Positions 21,131-32,814 of a DNA stretch of 64,000 nt are shown one piece after another. This stretch comes from Takakia lepidozioides. Lineage: Eukaryota > Streptophyta > Takakiopsida > Takakiales > Takakiaceae. Position 1 is the stretch's first letter, and every line of letters begins with the position of its first letter. The stretch lies in NCBI GenBank assembly GCA_030704615.1, contig CM060733.1:3780001-3844000 (forward strand), in the 5' to 3' direction. A program made the translations under genes and the position numbers. Below the pieces are notes generated by a model. The model saw nothing but the letters and a program-made list of their open reading frames with translations. It was not told the DNA's origin and ran no database searches.

Positions 21131-21837
21131 CTATCCCAAGCAGTGTGGACACAACCAATCTCCGTCAGGAACCTTCTCAAGAGGAGGTGTCAAGCATCCC
21201 ATATGCCAACCCCTTGAGCATCGATCACACACCAGCATGGTGGCTGCCCCTTTGGCAGACCCACAGAGCATGCACCTCAAACCTGCAGGTACCACTGCCA
21301 AGTTTGGGTCAACTCTGCCATCGACATTGGGAAGGTGACATGGCGCACAATTACGCACATGGTCCTTCCAAGTCATGCCATCCCGACCCTCTAAGATCAG
21401 GACCCCTGAGGGCAACACCTCTCGAACCCTCAGAATAACACGCCCTGCAGTAACATCCAGAGTCGTAGGAGCAGTCTGCTGCAAATAAACATAGTCACCA
21501 GGGCTAAACCTCCGAACCCCAGGACGATATCCTCCACCACGTATAGTGGCATACCTCAACGTATCACGGTGCTGTGCAATGGCAAGGTTCTCAAAAGCCA
21601 TGGGCATGACTTTCTTCAACAACTCTGCACGCTGATCACATGCACGTACCCACACGTCCGGATCGTCAAGGTTAAGGACTTGAGCAGTGTCCCTACGAAT
21701 GGTTGCAGGCAAATCCGGCTCTCGGACAAAGAGAAGGAAATATGGTGAGAAGGAGGCAAGTGATGCTTGTTTGCTGAACCTGTAGCCCATGGCTAACCAA
21801 GGAACCTGAAGATCCCAATCTCCTAGGTGTCCGTTAT
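21131..21837 (-). pseudogene. Element A integrase C terminus fused to a PHD finger
   Basis: The 5' part continues the integrase (GHLGDWDLQVPWLAMGYRFS, SFSPYFLLFVREPDLP) through the SH3-like C-terminal domain (FSPGDYVYLQQ, GVLILEGRDGMTWKDHVRNC). It ends in a canonical C4HC3 PHD finger. The zinc ligands are CMLC, then CDRC, then GWHMGC, then DWLCPHC, with the usual MLVCD and PPL.KVPDGDW core. PHD fingers bind histone H3 tails. Here it takes the place that a chromodomain has in element B, so it could guide integration to a chromatin type. The frame is open from 21847 to the stop at 21131. It lies on the minus strand only because of the inversion. Confidence 0.88.
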
Positions 21838-21840
21838 CCA
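21831..21840. other. Right breakpoint of the ~7.1-kb inversion
   Basis: To the left the minus strand is element A integrase (ATAACGGACACC...). To the right the plus strand is element B sequence upstream of integrase (TCCACCTATGACGATGCC). Together with 14708-14714 this defines one inversion. No extra bases separate the two elements here. Confidence 0.8.
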
Positions 21841-23311
21841 TGTCCACCTATGACGATGCCGAGATCATAAAGGAGATTCAGGAAGCACTGAAGAGCGACC
21901 AATTCGCTATGACACTACGAAGTCAACTAAATCGACCTCGAGACAACCCACATGTTACAAACGACTTCGAGTTCAAAGATGATTTACTTTATTTCAAGGG
22001 ACTTCTCTATGTACCTCCAGGACCTACACGACTTCGAATTCTTCAAACATGTCATGATCTTCCGGTTGCAGGACATTCCGGCTTCAACAAAACAATGGAA
22101 TTGATATCCATGGACTATTGGTGGCCGTAGATGTGGAAACTCGTGAAAGAATTTATAAAATCTTGCAACACGTGTGCTAGAATGAAGGGACCACGACATC
22201 GACCTTATGACCTTCTTCAACCATTACCCATTCCCAAGGATCCATGGTCGTCCGTGTCTATGGACTTTATTACGGACCTTCCAATCTCCAAGACCACTAA
22301 TTCAATCCTTGTTATTATAGATCGTTTTACGAAGATGACACATTTCATTCCATGTAATAAGACAGTTACCGACGAGGAAACTGCAAGACTCTTCCTCAAT
22401 AATATTTACCGCATTCATGGACTCCCGAAGGACATCGTATCTGATCGAGGACCACAGTTCATATCAAATTTCTGGAGAGGATTATTTCACATATTGGATA
22501 CTAAAATCAACCTTTCTACAGCTAATCATCCACAGACTGATGGTCAAACCGAACGTATAAACCAGATTTTGGAGCAGTATCTTCGCTGTACGATAAATTA
22601 TCACTAATATAATTGGACGGACCTCTGTCATTGGTTGAGTTTGTGTACAACAACACTATACATTCTTCGACCCAGCAAACTCCATTTTTCTCCAATTATG
22701 GTCATCATCCTCGAGCAAACCCTTTCCACATGAAGACTGTTGGAAGCCCTGCTGTAGAAAACCTTGCTACTCATCTTGCTATGATTCACAAGGAGCTTAC
22801 ATTCCACCTCGCAGAAGCTCAAAAACAATACAAGGAATATGCAGATTAACGTCGCCAACTCCAACCCCAGTTCAAGGTCGGAGATCGTGTGTGGCTTCTT
22901 CGACGGGACATACAAACCTCGCGACCATCAAGGAAGTTGGATTATCAATGCCCATTCAAAATTATTCGACAAATAAATCCGGTCAGTTTTCGGCTTGAAC
23001 TCCCACGGAGTATGCGCATCCATCCAGTCTTTCATGTTTCATTATTGGAGTTGTATCATCCATCGAATATTCCAGGGAGAATTTTTGTACCACCTCCACC
23101 AATCGAAGTCAATCATGAAATTGAGTATGAAGTCGACAAAGTCCTAGACTCTCGCATCAAGTATAAACATCTTGAGTATTTTGTACATTGGAAAGGCTAC
23201 GACATCATCGAACGCACGTGGGAACCTTCATCCAACCTCACCAATGCATCTGACAATGTCCAAGAGTTTCATCAACGATATCTAGCTAAGTCCCGAGCTA
23301 CACGTCAATAA
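21838..23311 (+). pseudogene. Element B integrase with C-terminal chromodomain
   Basis: Frames in order: the pre-integrase region and HHCC module (VAGHSGFNKTMELISMDYWWP, then CNTCARMKG), the DDE core (SMDFITDLPIS; DIVSDRGPQFIS; HPQTDGQTERINQILEQYL), the C-terminal domain (KVGDRVWLLRRDI), and a chromodomain at about 23100-23270 (EIEYEVDKVLDSR, EYFVHWKGYD, RTWEPSSNL). The aromatic cage positions Tyr, Trp and Tyr/Trp-Glu are present. Chromodomains of this class recognise methylated histone H3 and steer insertion to heterochromatin. Stops at 22128-22130, about 22605 and 22847-22849 inactivate the copy. Confidence 0.88.
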
Positions 23312-23914
23312 GACGTCACAACGATGATGTCAGCCAAGTTAGCTTCAAGGTGAAGACTCCGCATTCAATGTACCTGATACATGCTAAGGAGGGAGGAGCA
23401 GCACACATCACTATATATAGCTACACTTCCAGCACTCTTGCATCTTGTATTGGCAGTATGGAGTCGAAGGAACTAGATACATTGGAGTTGTCGCTTACCC
23501 AGCTACCAGATCAGCCGTTCCGACTCTCACGACCTTCAACATCACGCCGACGCTCTCGAGACGATGGGCCACCAATGCGACGCGTACTTCCTCGTCTGGA
23601 CCCCGTACGACGGCAAGTGGAGCCTACTTGAAATCTGATAATTATGTTGGAGGTTGAGGCTTCGGACCCAGAGGGCAACGAAATCATGTTTGAAGGCAGT
23701 TTCGAAAATCAGAATGCTCAAATCACTACGTGGTCCCAAGTTTAAGGTGTTGGACACTATCGATGGTTGCAGGGACCTATAAATCATTTGAGTCAAGAAC
23801 GAAGAGCTGAATACTTAGCAAGTACCATTCGTCGGATTTTGGATTTTCTCCAACTCTAAGCAAGTCCAAGATTTTACCGCTCCTCGAGGAACTCGGCGTT
23901 AGAGGAGGGGGTGA
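23312..23914 (+). other. Element B 3' untranslated region and polypurine tract
   Basis: No coding signal. The final bases AGAGGAGGGGGTGA (23901-23914), directly before the LTR, form a clear polypurine tract for plus-strand priming. Confidence 0.6.
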
Positions 23915-24511
23915 TGTCACGGACATAGCCCAGAGGAACTTACTGGGAATAAATACCAGAAGTTATCAAGTTACCATGTTACCGAAAGTTACCATGACTT
24001 GCCGTGATTTACCATGATCTACCATGATTTACCATTACTTACCAAGTTACCGGGAGTTTACCAAATTACCAAGAGTAACTTGGGAAACTACTTAGGAAGC
24101 TTCCTTTGGAGGAAACTTCTCCATCAAGAAACCTTTGTTTAATCTTGGAAACTTCTCCAGCAAACAACCTCCATTGGGGAAGCTTCTTAGGGAAGCTTCT
24201 TAGTAGCCAGTATATATAGGAGGCAAGACTGGACACTCTTCAGTCTTGCCAACACCAGTTCAAGCTACTCTTGTTTCCAGTTCCCAGTACCTTAGCCCAG
24301 TTTCCAGTATCTGGTACTCCAGTCTAGTTTCCAGCATTCCAGTATTCAAGTCGTGTTCCAATATCTTGTACTCTTGTTCATTGTTATAAATATCGTCTTA
24401 ATTCCTATTTACGCATCGTGCATTCGGCCACGCCAACCTTGACTTCTTGTCTAGCCTTGTACCTCTAGTCTTATCTCTTGTTTGCGTTCAGTCATGTTCT
24501 CATCCTTGACA
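23915..24511 (+). repeat. Element B 3' LTR (597 bp)
   Basis: It starts TGTCACGGACATAG and ends CATCCTTGACA, the same termini as the inverted 5' LTR at 17477-18092. It has the same TACCATGATT repeat block in U3 and the same TATATATAGG box at 24211-24220. It ends at 24511, beyond which neither LINE nor other element sequence is recognised. Confidence 0.88.
24211..24220 (+). promoter_or_regulatory. TATA box in element B 3' LTR
   Basis: TATATATAGG, identical to the box in the other LTR; the likely U3 core promoter. Confidence 0.55.
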
Positions 24512-26890
24512 GATAGCTCCACATTTGACAATTTGTGAAGATGTGTTATAAAATGCAACTTAAGAGACTAATTTGTGAAGGCGTCTGAATGAAAGTTGAA
24601 GTGTGTGAGTCATGTATTACATCAGTATGGTTGGATCGAGACTCTCTAGTCTCTACATGCGTACAACCCCATCTATGACATGTTTCCATCCTACGGCTGT
24701 GATTAAACAAATATATTTTAATGATAGGTTTTTTGGCCCAGGGAAAGAGTTAGGTCTCCGCCCAAGAATTTGGCACCATAAATCATGTCATCTAAGCCAT
24801 GTCATTTTGTTGGTCTTGGGCCTGGACCCTCGTATAAACCGCTTGGGCCCGATTTAAGACTCTTGACCAATAGGATTTCTTGTTTCTACCTTGGTCTTGG
24901 GCCCGGGCCCTCGTGTAAACTGGCCCTAAGTGCACCTTCGCCTCTTCAGCTTCCTCCTCTCTCCGGGTGTCTAACTCAGGCATGAGCTCCAAAATGTTAG
25001 AGCCCTCCTTGATGGCAGCTACAAGCTCCATCCGTTGAGTCCAATAAAGTACTGTCAGATCACACGCGTCCATTAAGTTCTTACATTATTCCTATTATCT
25101 TCCGTGCAAAAGAAGGTCCAAAAAGTCGGTCCAGCATAGAAAAAGTGCCAATTCAGGCTCTTAGATGAACTCAAATCCAAAAACTAACCTCACCACGATG
25201 TTTCTTGCGAAATTCTACTCAAAAATGACTCAAGGAACACAAAAATCTGATCCCAGATGCCCCCCGGAATCGATCCCATAGTTAGAACTAGGAAACTTGA
25301 AGAAAATCTGAAATCTTCCAAATATGTAGATTCTGGAATCTACAATAGTAGGGAATTTCGTAAATTTCTAAAATGTCCCAGTGTAGGTAAATCTGAGAAT
25401 CTACGAGTCTAGTGGATTCTACCAAATAGATGAATCTTTAATGGATGAAAAACATCAATGTAATGGATGGATGAAAAGGATGGAAAATGGCAGATGGATG
25501 TAGATATGGATGGATGGAATCTGTACAAATGTGGATGAAATCTATTGGATGAAATCATCTATGTGTTGGATGAAAATAATCCAAAATTATTCATGTATTC
25601 CATCCGTCCTTTGACTGTATATGGTATTCAGACCGTATACGTCGAAAAGCTGCTGTAGCAGCCTGTAATTCCAAGAGCTAAATGAAAACTTCAAAAAGAA
25701 GAGAGGAAAGGGTTAAATCCCGGAAAGAAGTGAAGGTATTGATGAAGAGGTTGAATGTGTGTTCGAGGTTTGCCACTCCTCAAGCTCCAATGTAGCTCTC
25801 CTCTCCCATCCTCCTCGCACTCCAAGATGCTCCAAAAGACTCCTTAAATAGTTGAAAGCCTCAACAAGACTCATTCTTGCCAAGTGAATGATGAATGCAT
25901 CTAAAAACTAAGCATTGAAGGAGTACAATGCTCACTTGTGTGCAAATCAAGTCGTCTCTCACCCTCCGTTGAGCGAGTACAAGAGTGCAATTCAATGGCG
26001 AGAATACTCGAAGCTTTACTCAATGATGGCAATCCGCCAAGGTACGATGAAGCAACACTCAAGAGCTCTCTCTCAAACTACAAGGCTCGGGTTGGCACGA
26101 ATGCCAAGCAAAACGAGCTCTCTCCCCTCTACCCCTCTAGGCTCTCGGTCTTGCACATGCGAGTTACATCCACCAATGAAAAGACTTAGCACTAGAGATA
26201 ACACCCTCTCGAAGATAAGGTGCAACTAAAGAAAGAGATACCGCTAAAGTTAATAACTTGGTAGATAAACCGAAGTAAAGTGTAGGATCCTCTTGGTGGG
26301 AGCTGAATGTTTTTATCCAACAAAATTCTGTTCATTTGACTGCAGTGCATGTGTTTAGCTATAGGTTAGTGTATGGTTTAATTTTATGGATTTTGTCAAG
26401 AGGGCAACTGAATGTGTGGAATGCTTGTTTAGCGGACTTGGTCGGTTTGCTCAATTACCCTTGCCCTTCCAGATTTTAGTGCTGTGCATACTTTCAAAAT
26501 GCGTTGCCATGAATGTGCCAAACGAATATTTCACACATTTGTGGTAGATTCAAGCATCCTAGAGTCCACACCGGTTACTTAGGTCCTGCATTAAGGGGGG
26601 CATCATGTCAACTATGAGTGCATTTGAGGACAGTAACAAAGGTACTGATAGAATTCAAGCATTTATAGAAATTGGGCTTAGGAATTACAACACTTCCAAA
26701 ATTCTTGTCATCAAAATTACTTTGAAGTATCCCTCTGGCCATGTCAAGAGTAAATAATCTATATTTCTCAGCAGCTGAGAACATGCCCATGAATAAGTAC
26801 GATCCCATGAATGTGTTCTGCTTTTCTGTTCTTCCTTTTGTGATGAGCGACTAATGTTTAGAATTTTATGTGCATGGGGAATGTGAGCAG
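24512..26890. other. Intergenic; simple repeats, no supported gene
   Basis: A block near 24820-24925 holds two copies, about 70 bp apart, of a GGTCTTGGGCCYGGRCCCTC motif. Around 25430-25580 there is a degenerate TGGATGAAA/GGAT microsatellite. A minus-strand frame at 24950-25073 (LYWTQRMELVAAIKEG) may be a short relic of some coding sequence, but I cannot assign it. Confidence 0.4.
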
Positions 26891-27376
26891 GTGCTGGAAC
26901 TGAAGAATTGAAGCATACGAATAGGCCTCGACATCGGTGCAGGGTCTGGCACGTTTGCGGCACGCATGGCAGAGCACAACGTCACCATCCTCTCCACCAC
27001 CCCGAACCTCGACGGGCCGTTCAACGAGATGATCGCCATGCAAGGGCTCCTCTCCCTCCACGTCACCGTCTCTCAACGCTTCCCCTTCTTCGACAACACA
27101 CTGGACATTGTGCATTCTATGCATGTCCTCAGCAATTGGATGCCCACCGAAATGCTCGAGTTCATCATGTTCAACATCCACCGAATCCTCCGGCCCGGTG
27201 GCATTTTTTGGGTCGACCGGTTTTTCTGCGCAAAGGACCAGCTCGACACACTACATACACCATTGTTCATGAAATTTGGATACCGAAAACTGAGATGGGC
27301 GGTGGGCAACAAGCCTCATCTCCGGGGGAAACAAGTGTACCTCTCTGCCCTTCTTGAGAAACTCACCCCTCAATAG
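26891..27376 (+). pseudogene. SAM-dependent methyltransferase-like gene fragment with premature stop
   Basis: The translation matches the C-terminal half of the plant family of predicted membrane-anchored SAM methyltransferases of the Arabidopsis At1g29790 type. Signposts are IRIGLDIGAGSGTFAARM (SAM-binding glycine loop), TPNLDGPFNEMIA, QRFPFFDNTLDIVHSMHVL, RILRPGGIFWVDRFFC and QVYLSALLEKL at the end. The fragment starts after an AG (GTGAGCAG) that could be a splice acceptor. A TGA at 26909-26911 interrupts the frame six codons into the block, just before the SAM loop. No upstream exon with the N-terminal half was found. It is best read as a pseudogene or a relic of a duplicated exon. Confidence 0.72.
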
Positions 27377-27454
27377 AATTATCCGTTAAGTGCCAAAAGT
27401 GGCATCTACAACGACACGCCCACGATCACCATGTCGAAGAATCATCTCCTTTTG

Positions 27455-28921
27455 TCAAGGCATATTGAAGGGCATATTGTCTGTAGTCAAAGCACCAGAT
27501 GCCTCCAAGCCAGTTTCTTGGTAGTAGAACACTGACTCCTTGTTCTGCTCTACCCACATCCTGACGCTCTTTGCATCATTTTTGTTGAGTTGGTATTTCT
27601 CAGCAGCTAGTTTCCCACATAAATACCTCACATCTTGGTCTGTTAAGAACATGTCACGAGTCAACTCCTTGGAGCCATTCATGATGTGTTTCACATTGCG
27701 TCTGTGTTCCGCCATTATTTGGGGCACAGTGAACCGAGCTCGCAATTGCGTCAGCACCCACTCGCAAATCTCAGAACGCAGAGCGATCGCCGTGATGGAG
27801 TTCCCCATGGACGTGCAGGCCATCAATGTTCTGGTGTTTCCGTTGTATGACAGACAATTCGGAAACCTCTGGTTTTAGGTACAATGTTTTGACAGTGAGC
27901 TCCGCCCGACATCCCTTCTTGATGGAGCCTCCCCATTTCTTCCTTGAGTCTCTCTTGCACTTGTGACCTTCGTTATTTGGCTTGAATGTTTTTCCTTGCT
28001 TGTCATACTTTGGCCGCACATTTTTTAGATCACCACAGATGTCTTTCACAACTGTTGTAAGATCATGTGGTCCATATTGGCATTGGTACCTGAAGTGCAC
28101 AAACCATAACTAGTTAATGACTTTGTAGAGAAGCAGGAGAACTCACAAAACCATAGAACGTCGTCATGCAACACTGTATGAAATATATAATACTAGCTTC
28201 ACTTTGGTACACTGACAAAACATAGAACGTCCACTAGAGCATTCGACATTGACTGAAACATAGAACACTAGCTTGGTTCCTGGAACATGAGCATATTACC
28301 TGGAAAACTCACTGAAGCTGTTCAACCTCGGTGCCTCCAAGGAATGTGGAGGGTTCTTATCCGATTTTGTTCTCAGAAATCGACATTCCCCCCTTTGTTT
28401 GCCTTCCTCACCAACAATAAAATCGGGAACTCTCAGTGGTGGGATGTAAGCAACCTCCACAATGCGGGCCGATTGTCTGCCTCCCGTGCGGCGCAAAATG
28501 AGCTCCCAATGCAAATCTCCATGACTGAAAGGACCCTTAGATGGGTTTTGTGAGCAGCGGTCCAATGCCTCCAACACAAGATTGTGTTTGCCATTGTAGA
28601 AATGGTCGTTCTCCTCCTCCCCATTGGAAACCTCCGCGTGCTACCAATGTGACAAATTCTCCAACGCCATATGTAACTGCAGAGCAGAACACTAAGCTCA
28701 AGTGTGCCAATTCAGAGGGTGAAGAACTGCCGCCCTCGACACAAAGCTGAAGTCTGCCGAATCAAGGAGTAGATGGACTCCCAGACCTCCTGCTTCTCCT
28801 CATTCCGGGTAAAAGGTTGATCGGGAGGACCCATCAATGCCACCAATTTCATAAGAGTTTGGATGGCAAATATGAGAAGCAAAATCTCTCTTCTACCAGT
28901 CGGAGGATCATATTGGGCCAT
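27455..28921 (-). pseudogene. MULE/SWIM-type transposase-like relic
   Basis: Minus-strand pieces in order: 28921-28740 (EEKQEVWESIYSLI), about 28640-28296 (NGKHNLVLEALDRC, HGDLHWELILRRTGGRQSA, RVPDFIVGEEG), a gap that may be an intron, 28110-27780 (FRYQCQYGPHDLTTVVKDI, KKGCRAELTVKTLYL, DGLHVHGELHHGDRSAF), and 27810-27455 (VLTQLRARFTVPQIMAEHRR, VRYLCGKLAAEKYQL, NKESVFYYQETG). This pattern is that of plant proteins related to Mutator-like transposases with a zinc-binding N terminus; the DDE core and SWIM finger are missing downstream. A frameshift near 27800 breaks it. It could be a domesticated-gene relic instead of a transposon. Confidence 0.55.
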
Positions 28922-29334
28922 GTTTGTCCTAAAATAGTGGGCTATGAAGTTTTAATCATGAACCCATTTCATTGCAAAAGAAAACACGGTAACAGTTTGT
29001 GAAACAACTTTTGAACACTACAGGAATGAAACATAAATTGGAAGCTTTGCTCAGTGTTCCAAGTGAGCACCATTCTACCTCTAGATCACCTAAGACAATG
29101 GTGGAACAACGGTACAAAGTGTGCAAACACGGACATACCCAACCCAAGTAGATTATGCTTGGAAGCACATCATGACTCCATAGGAATGATGCATCTTCCA
29201 GTGTCGATCCATGTCTTATATGCAAGAAGGTTTCAGATACAAACAATGTTTCAGAAAAGTAGGGTATGTTGGACGTCTTGATGCAGGGTAAATATAAGGA
29301 TAAGGGTCTATCATAAAACTATACCATGATATAA

Positions 29335-29650
29335 GAGCATCTCCGGGGTGCCACGGCACTTGCCCCCAAAATGGCAGTCTACCGGCCCGGGGTCCAAAAA
29401 AGTAGCGCAGCTTTGCTCTCCGGTAGATTTGCTGCCCGCCCCGCCTGAAATCTGCCTCCTGCCCGGCACTTTTGCCAATTCTACCGGGACCCCGCCAACC
29501 ACGGTACATTAGATTTGTGAGTTATTTATGCCGGGTCTCCTACCATCCCAACCGTGGAGTATCAGCCAACCAATCCTTGTAAAAAATACCGTCACCCCTG
29601 TAACCGGGTATATAATGTTTGAGGGGCGGTTGCTCACTGTGGAGATGCTC
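29335..29650. mobile_element. PIF/Harbinger-like MITE with TAA target duplication
   Basis: The 316-bp element starts GAGCATCTCC and ends GGAGATGCTC, perfect 10-bp terminal inverted repeats that go on imperfectly inward. It is flanked on both sides by TAA (29332-29334 and 29651-29653), the three-base target duplication typical of PIF/Harbinger. There is no coding capacity; the interior is GC-rich. Confidence 0.8.
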
Positions 29651-29653
29651 TAA

Positions 29654-30823
29654 GCGTATACACCCAAGTACCTAAACTTGCCACACCAGGGCATATATAT
29701 ATCAATATACCCTGATATACTCATCGGGTATATCATGGTAATCAATATACCCGCCCAACACTGGTGCGTACCTTCCTCCTACAATTTGAAGGCAATTAGC
29801 CCAAGATCCACAAAATGCCACCCCGGAGTGTGGGGCTCATTCGATAAAAATATCATTTTTTGGTAATTTTTTAAAGATTTGAGTGATGGGATCAACTGGG
29901 ATTGAATCGAGGCCTTTCATCCCTCATCCAACAAGCCAAAAAACAATCCAATTTGGCCAATGAATGTGATGTTGCCACTTGGTCAAACCTGGGCAAATCC
30001 CCCCACCTTTAAGGCTTAAGAACAAAGAAACACCAAGCAGCTAGCAAAATCGGAGACCTGCATCATCCAAGTGGGACTCGGACTCTATCCAACTGGGCTA
30101 CCAATTGGAGATTTGGGTTGCATTGGTATGAAAACATCTCTGAGCAATCCAGAACCCTCACAGATTGTTCAACACAATGGAAATAATGCTCAGATACTCT
30201 TTTCAGATACTAGAGTATAAAATCAGATCTATGAATGAATGATCACTGGCTGTGCATGAGTTCTATGGAAATTTCACGATGAGTTAAAGTAACTTTGCAG
30301 ATGAAGACCCTACAAGTGCCAAAATCATTTTCAATGAGCATGTATCATTTGTACTGCCCTTGCAATTGATTGGCATAGGCAGAGAAACAACCCGGTGATA
30401 CAGAGGTACTTTGCTTGCCATAGCCTGGTGGATATAGACCCTGCATATGGTTTGGACACAGAAGAGGGGAGAGAGGACAGGAGGAGAGCAGAGTAGGGAG
30501 CCTACTATCATTGCAAAAGACTTGCTCCAGTAACGGACTACACTTTAAACAGATGTTGAGGGTTGTTCTCCATAATATTCTCAAGAAAGCTCTAGTTCAT
30601 TCATTTTGGTGGTCTCGAGCTTCTCAAGGGGATGCAGTTGTATGCTTCAAAGACGACCCTCTTTGTTCGAAATAAGGCCCTTTACAGTGCAATCTCACCA
30701 CAGGTTGAGCACATCAGTTACATTTTCCCAGCTAGATTAACATGCTGTAATCAAGGCCAACAGGAGAGAGACAGAGAAAGAGAGCATGGGGGGAAGAGAG
30801 AGGAACATAATATCGCCACTCAC
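29654..30823. other. Intergenic or 3' part of the KRTCAP2 locus; no clear exon
   Basis: Two stretches (29878-29930 and 30040-30110) resemble the internal promoter box of tRNA-derived sequences only weakly. On the minus strand a good pyrimidine tract and AG at about 30440 precede a frame of about 32 codons ending in TGA at about 30345. It could be the last KRTCAP2 exon, but its peptide does not resemble the family and I leave it unassigned. Confidence 0.3.
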
Positions 30824-32783
30824 CAGGTAGTTACACATACTCTATGCACGGCACCCGCTGATACTGCAGCAATGAGCTCTGCAACAATAACTGGCAACGG
30901 ACCACAAGAAAAGGCAGCACAGTGGTACAGGGTCAGCACAGAACCTCCTTTCCATGTTGGTAGTTCTGACTGGCTCTTAGTATCAAGCTAGGCCACAAGA
31001 ATACAGTACGACTCATGCTTTATCCAGTAGATTGAAAAATACTCGTCCTTTCATCAATGGCCAAATATGCCTCAGGTTTGAAGCAAGGGAATTTCACCAG
31101 CTAGGTGGGGGACAAGCCCTAAGGGTGAAGCAGAGGAGGAAAGAGATCAAAAGCACGGGGGAGTAAGAGAAATAGACTGACCAGCACCCCAACTTGTCCG
31201 CGTGCCAGCAGACTCTTGCAGGTTGCAAATAAACTGCAGCACAAATTCCCCCATTACTTCAATACTGCCCTACAAAAGAGAAGTAAGCAGTTTGACTGGT
31301 CTGATCAGTCTGAATATGGTACTTGAGCTGAGTCTACACTACTGCTGCCAGTGTGACAGTGGATCAATGCTGTAAGAGAATGTACTCATAAGACGTTGTT
31401 TGCCGTAGCCTTGTGGCCATTGATCCCGCGCCCAGTTTGAGTGGAACACAAAGGGACAGAAACTACCTTTGTCAGGGGCTGACACAGGTAGTATGACTTC
31501 CTTGGAACAGACAATTGATCTGTGTTTTCCAGATATCCTCTGGAAATCGCTTTACACAAGCCTCTAGATTTTCGAAGTTGGTAAACAGAGGTACAGGCCA
31601 ACACACCAGGCTGGTACTGGTATATAGGCCTCTGGCCAATTGTGATACCAGGGAGGTACTGGTATTGGCAAAAATCTGAGATTTGGATACCATGGGGGTA
31701 TCAATGATTGGTGTGGTGTTTTACGGGTATCAATAGCAATAGTATTTAGAAACCGATACCAGGGTATTATCAATACTGGTCTGGTATCAAGCAAAATCAC
31801 GATACGGTAATTTGAAAGGCCCACTTCTCATACAAATGTGTACAAAGCATGCTTCTCATTGAATTTGAAGGCTCGACGGTACAATCACATATCACACCCC
31901 CAAGACCTGATTTCTATTTTGCTTATTGAAAGCTGCATCCATATCGTGCATAGTGCATATTGCGCCCTCGATATTGATACCTAGGTTTTCCTCACAAAAA
32001 TGGATGTGGTACTGGTATCAGGTACCAGATTTTCAACCACCTACCAGACTGGTAGGGTATCGTCCACAGTATTAGGAAGCAGATATCAGGCCAATACGGG
32101 TATATGCTAGGTAGTGGCCTGAGGTGATACTAGACAGGTCTGGTACTTCATACCAGTATACATACCAGTATTGATACCAGTTTCCTATCGGTATACCAGT
32201 CCAACACTGGTACAGGCACAATTCCCTTGAAGAGGGTGTCTCTGTGGTGCGAGTACCCAGGACAATGAATCAGAAAATGAATATTGTCTTCAGGTTGCCC
32301 ACACAACAGACATTTGCAATCCCCCTTTCCTCTCTGCATCTGTTTGCTGTTCAAAGGTAGGCTTCCCACCCTGAGTTTAAATTTCAGTCTAGTGCCAAGA
32401 GTGGGTAAACCCTTGAGGTCATCCATGATGGCCTCCCCCATGTCACAGACTGGAAACAAGTACAGGGAAGTTTTCTGCCTAACTTCATTTTCATCAGAAT
32501 TTCCTGGCAACTGACATGGCTTCGGACACTACAGCCTCTCTTCCACTCCCGTTTGACCTGTCCGAGAGCGGTGTGGCACAAACGACCAGGGCGAAAGCCA
32601 GGGTCGTCACCATGCTTGATAAGCTCGTTGACTATGCCATCAGGTCCATATCCATTTAAATGCTCAAATGCTTCCACAATCTCAGAAGAACTATTGCGGC
32701 ATTGTAACCCTTTGAAATATACTCCAGAGAGAGAGAGAGAGATTTTACTCATAAGACGTTGTTTGCCGTAGCCTAGAGAGAGA

Positions 32784-32814
<31 letters not shown>

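Noticed and set aside
29867-30120. tRNA-like internal promoter boxes suggesting a SINE or tRNA gene
   Set aside because: Only short B-box-like strings appear; no cloverleaf can be folded.
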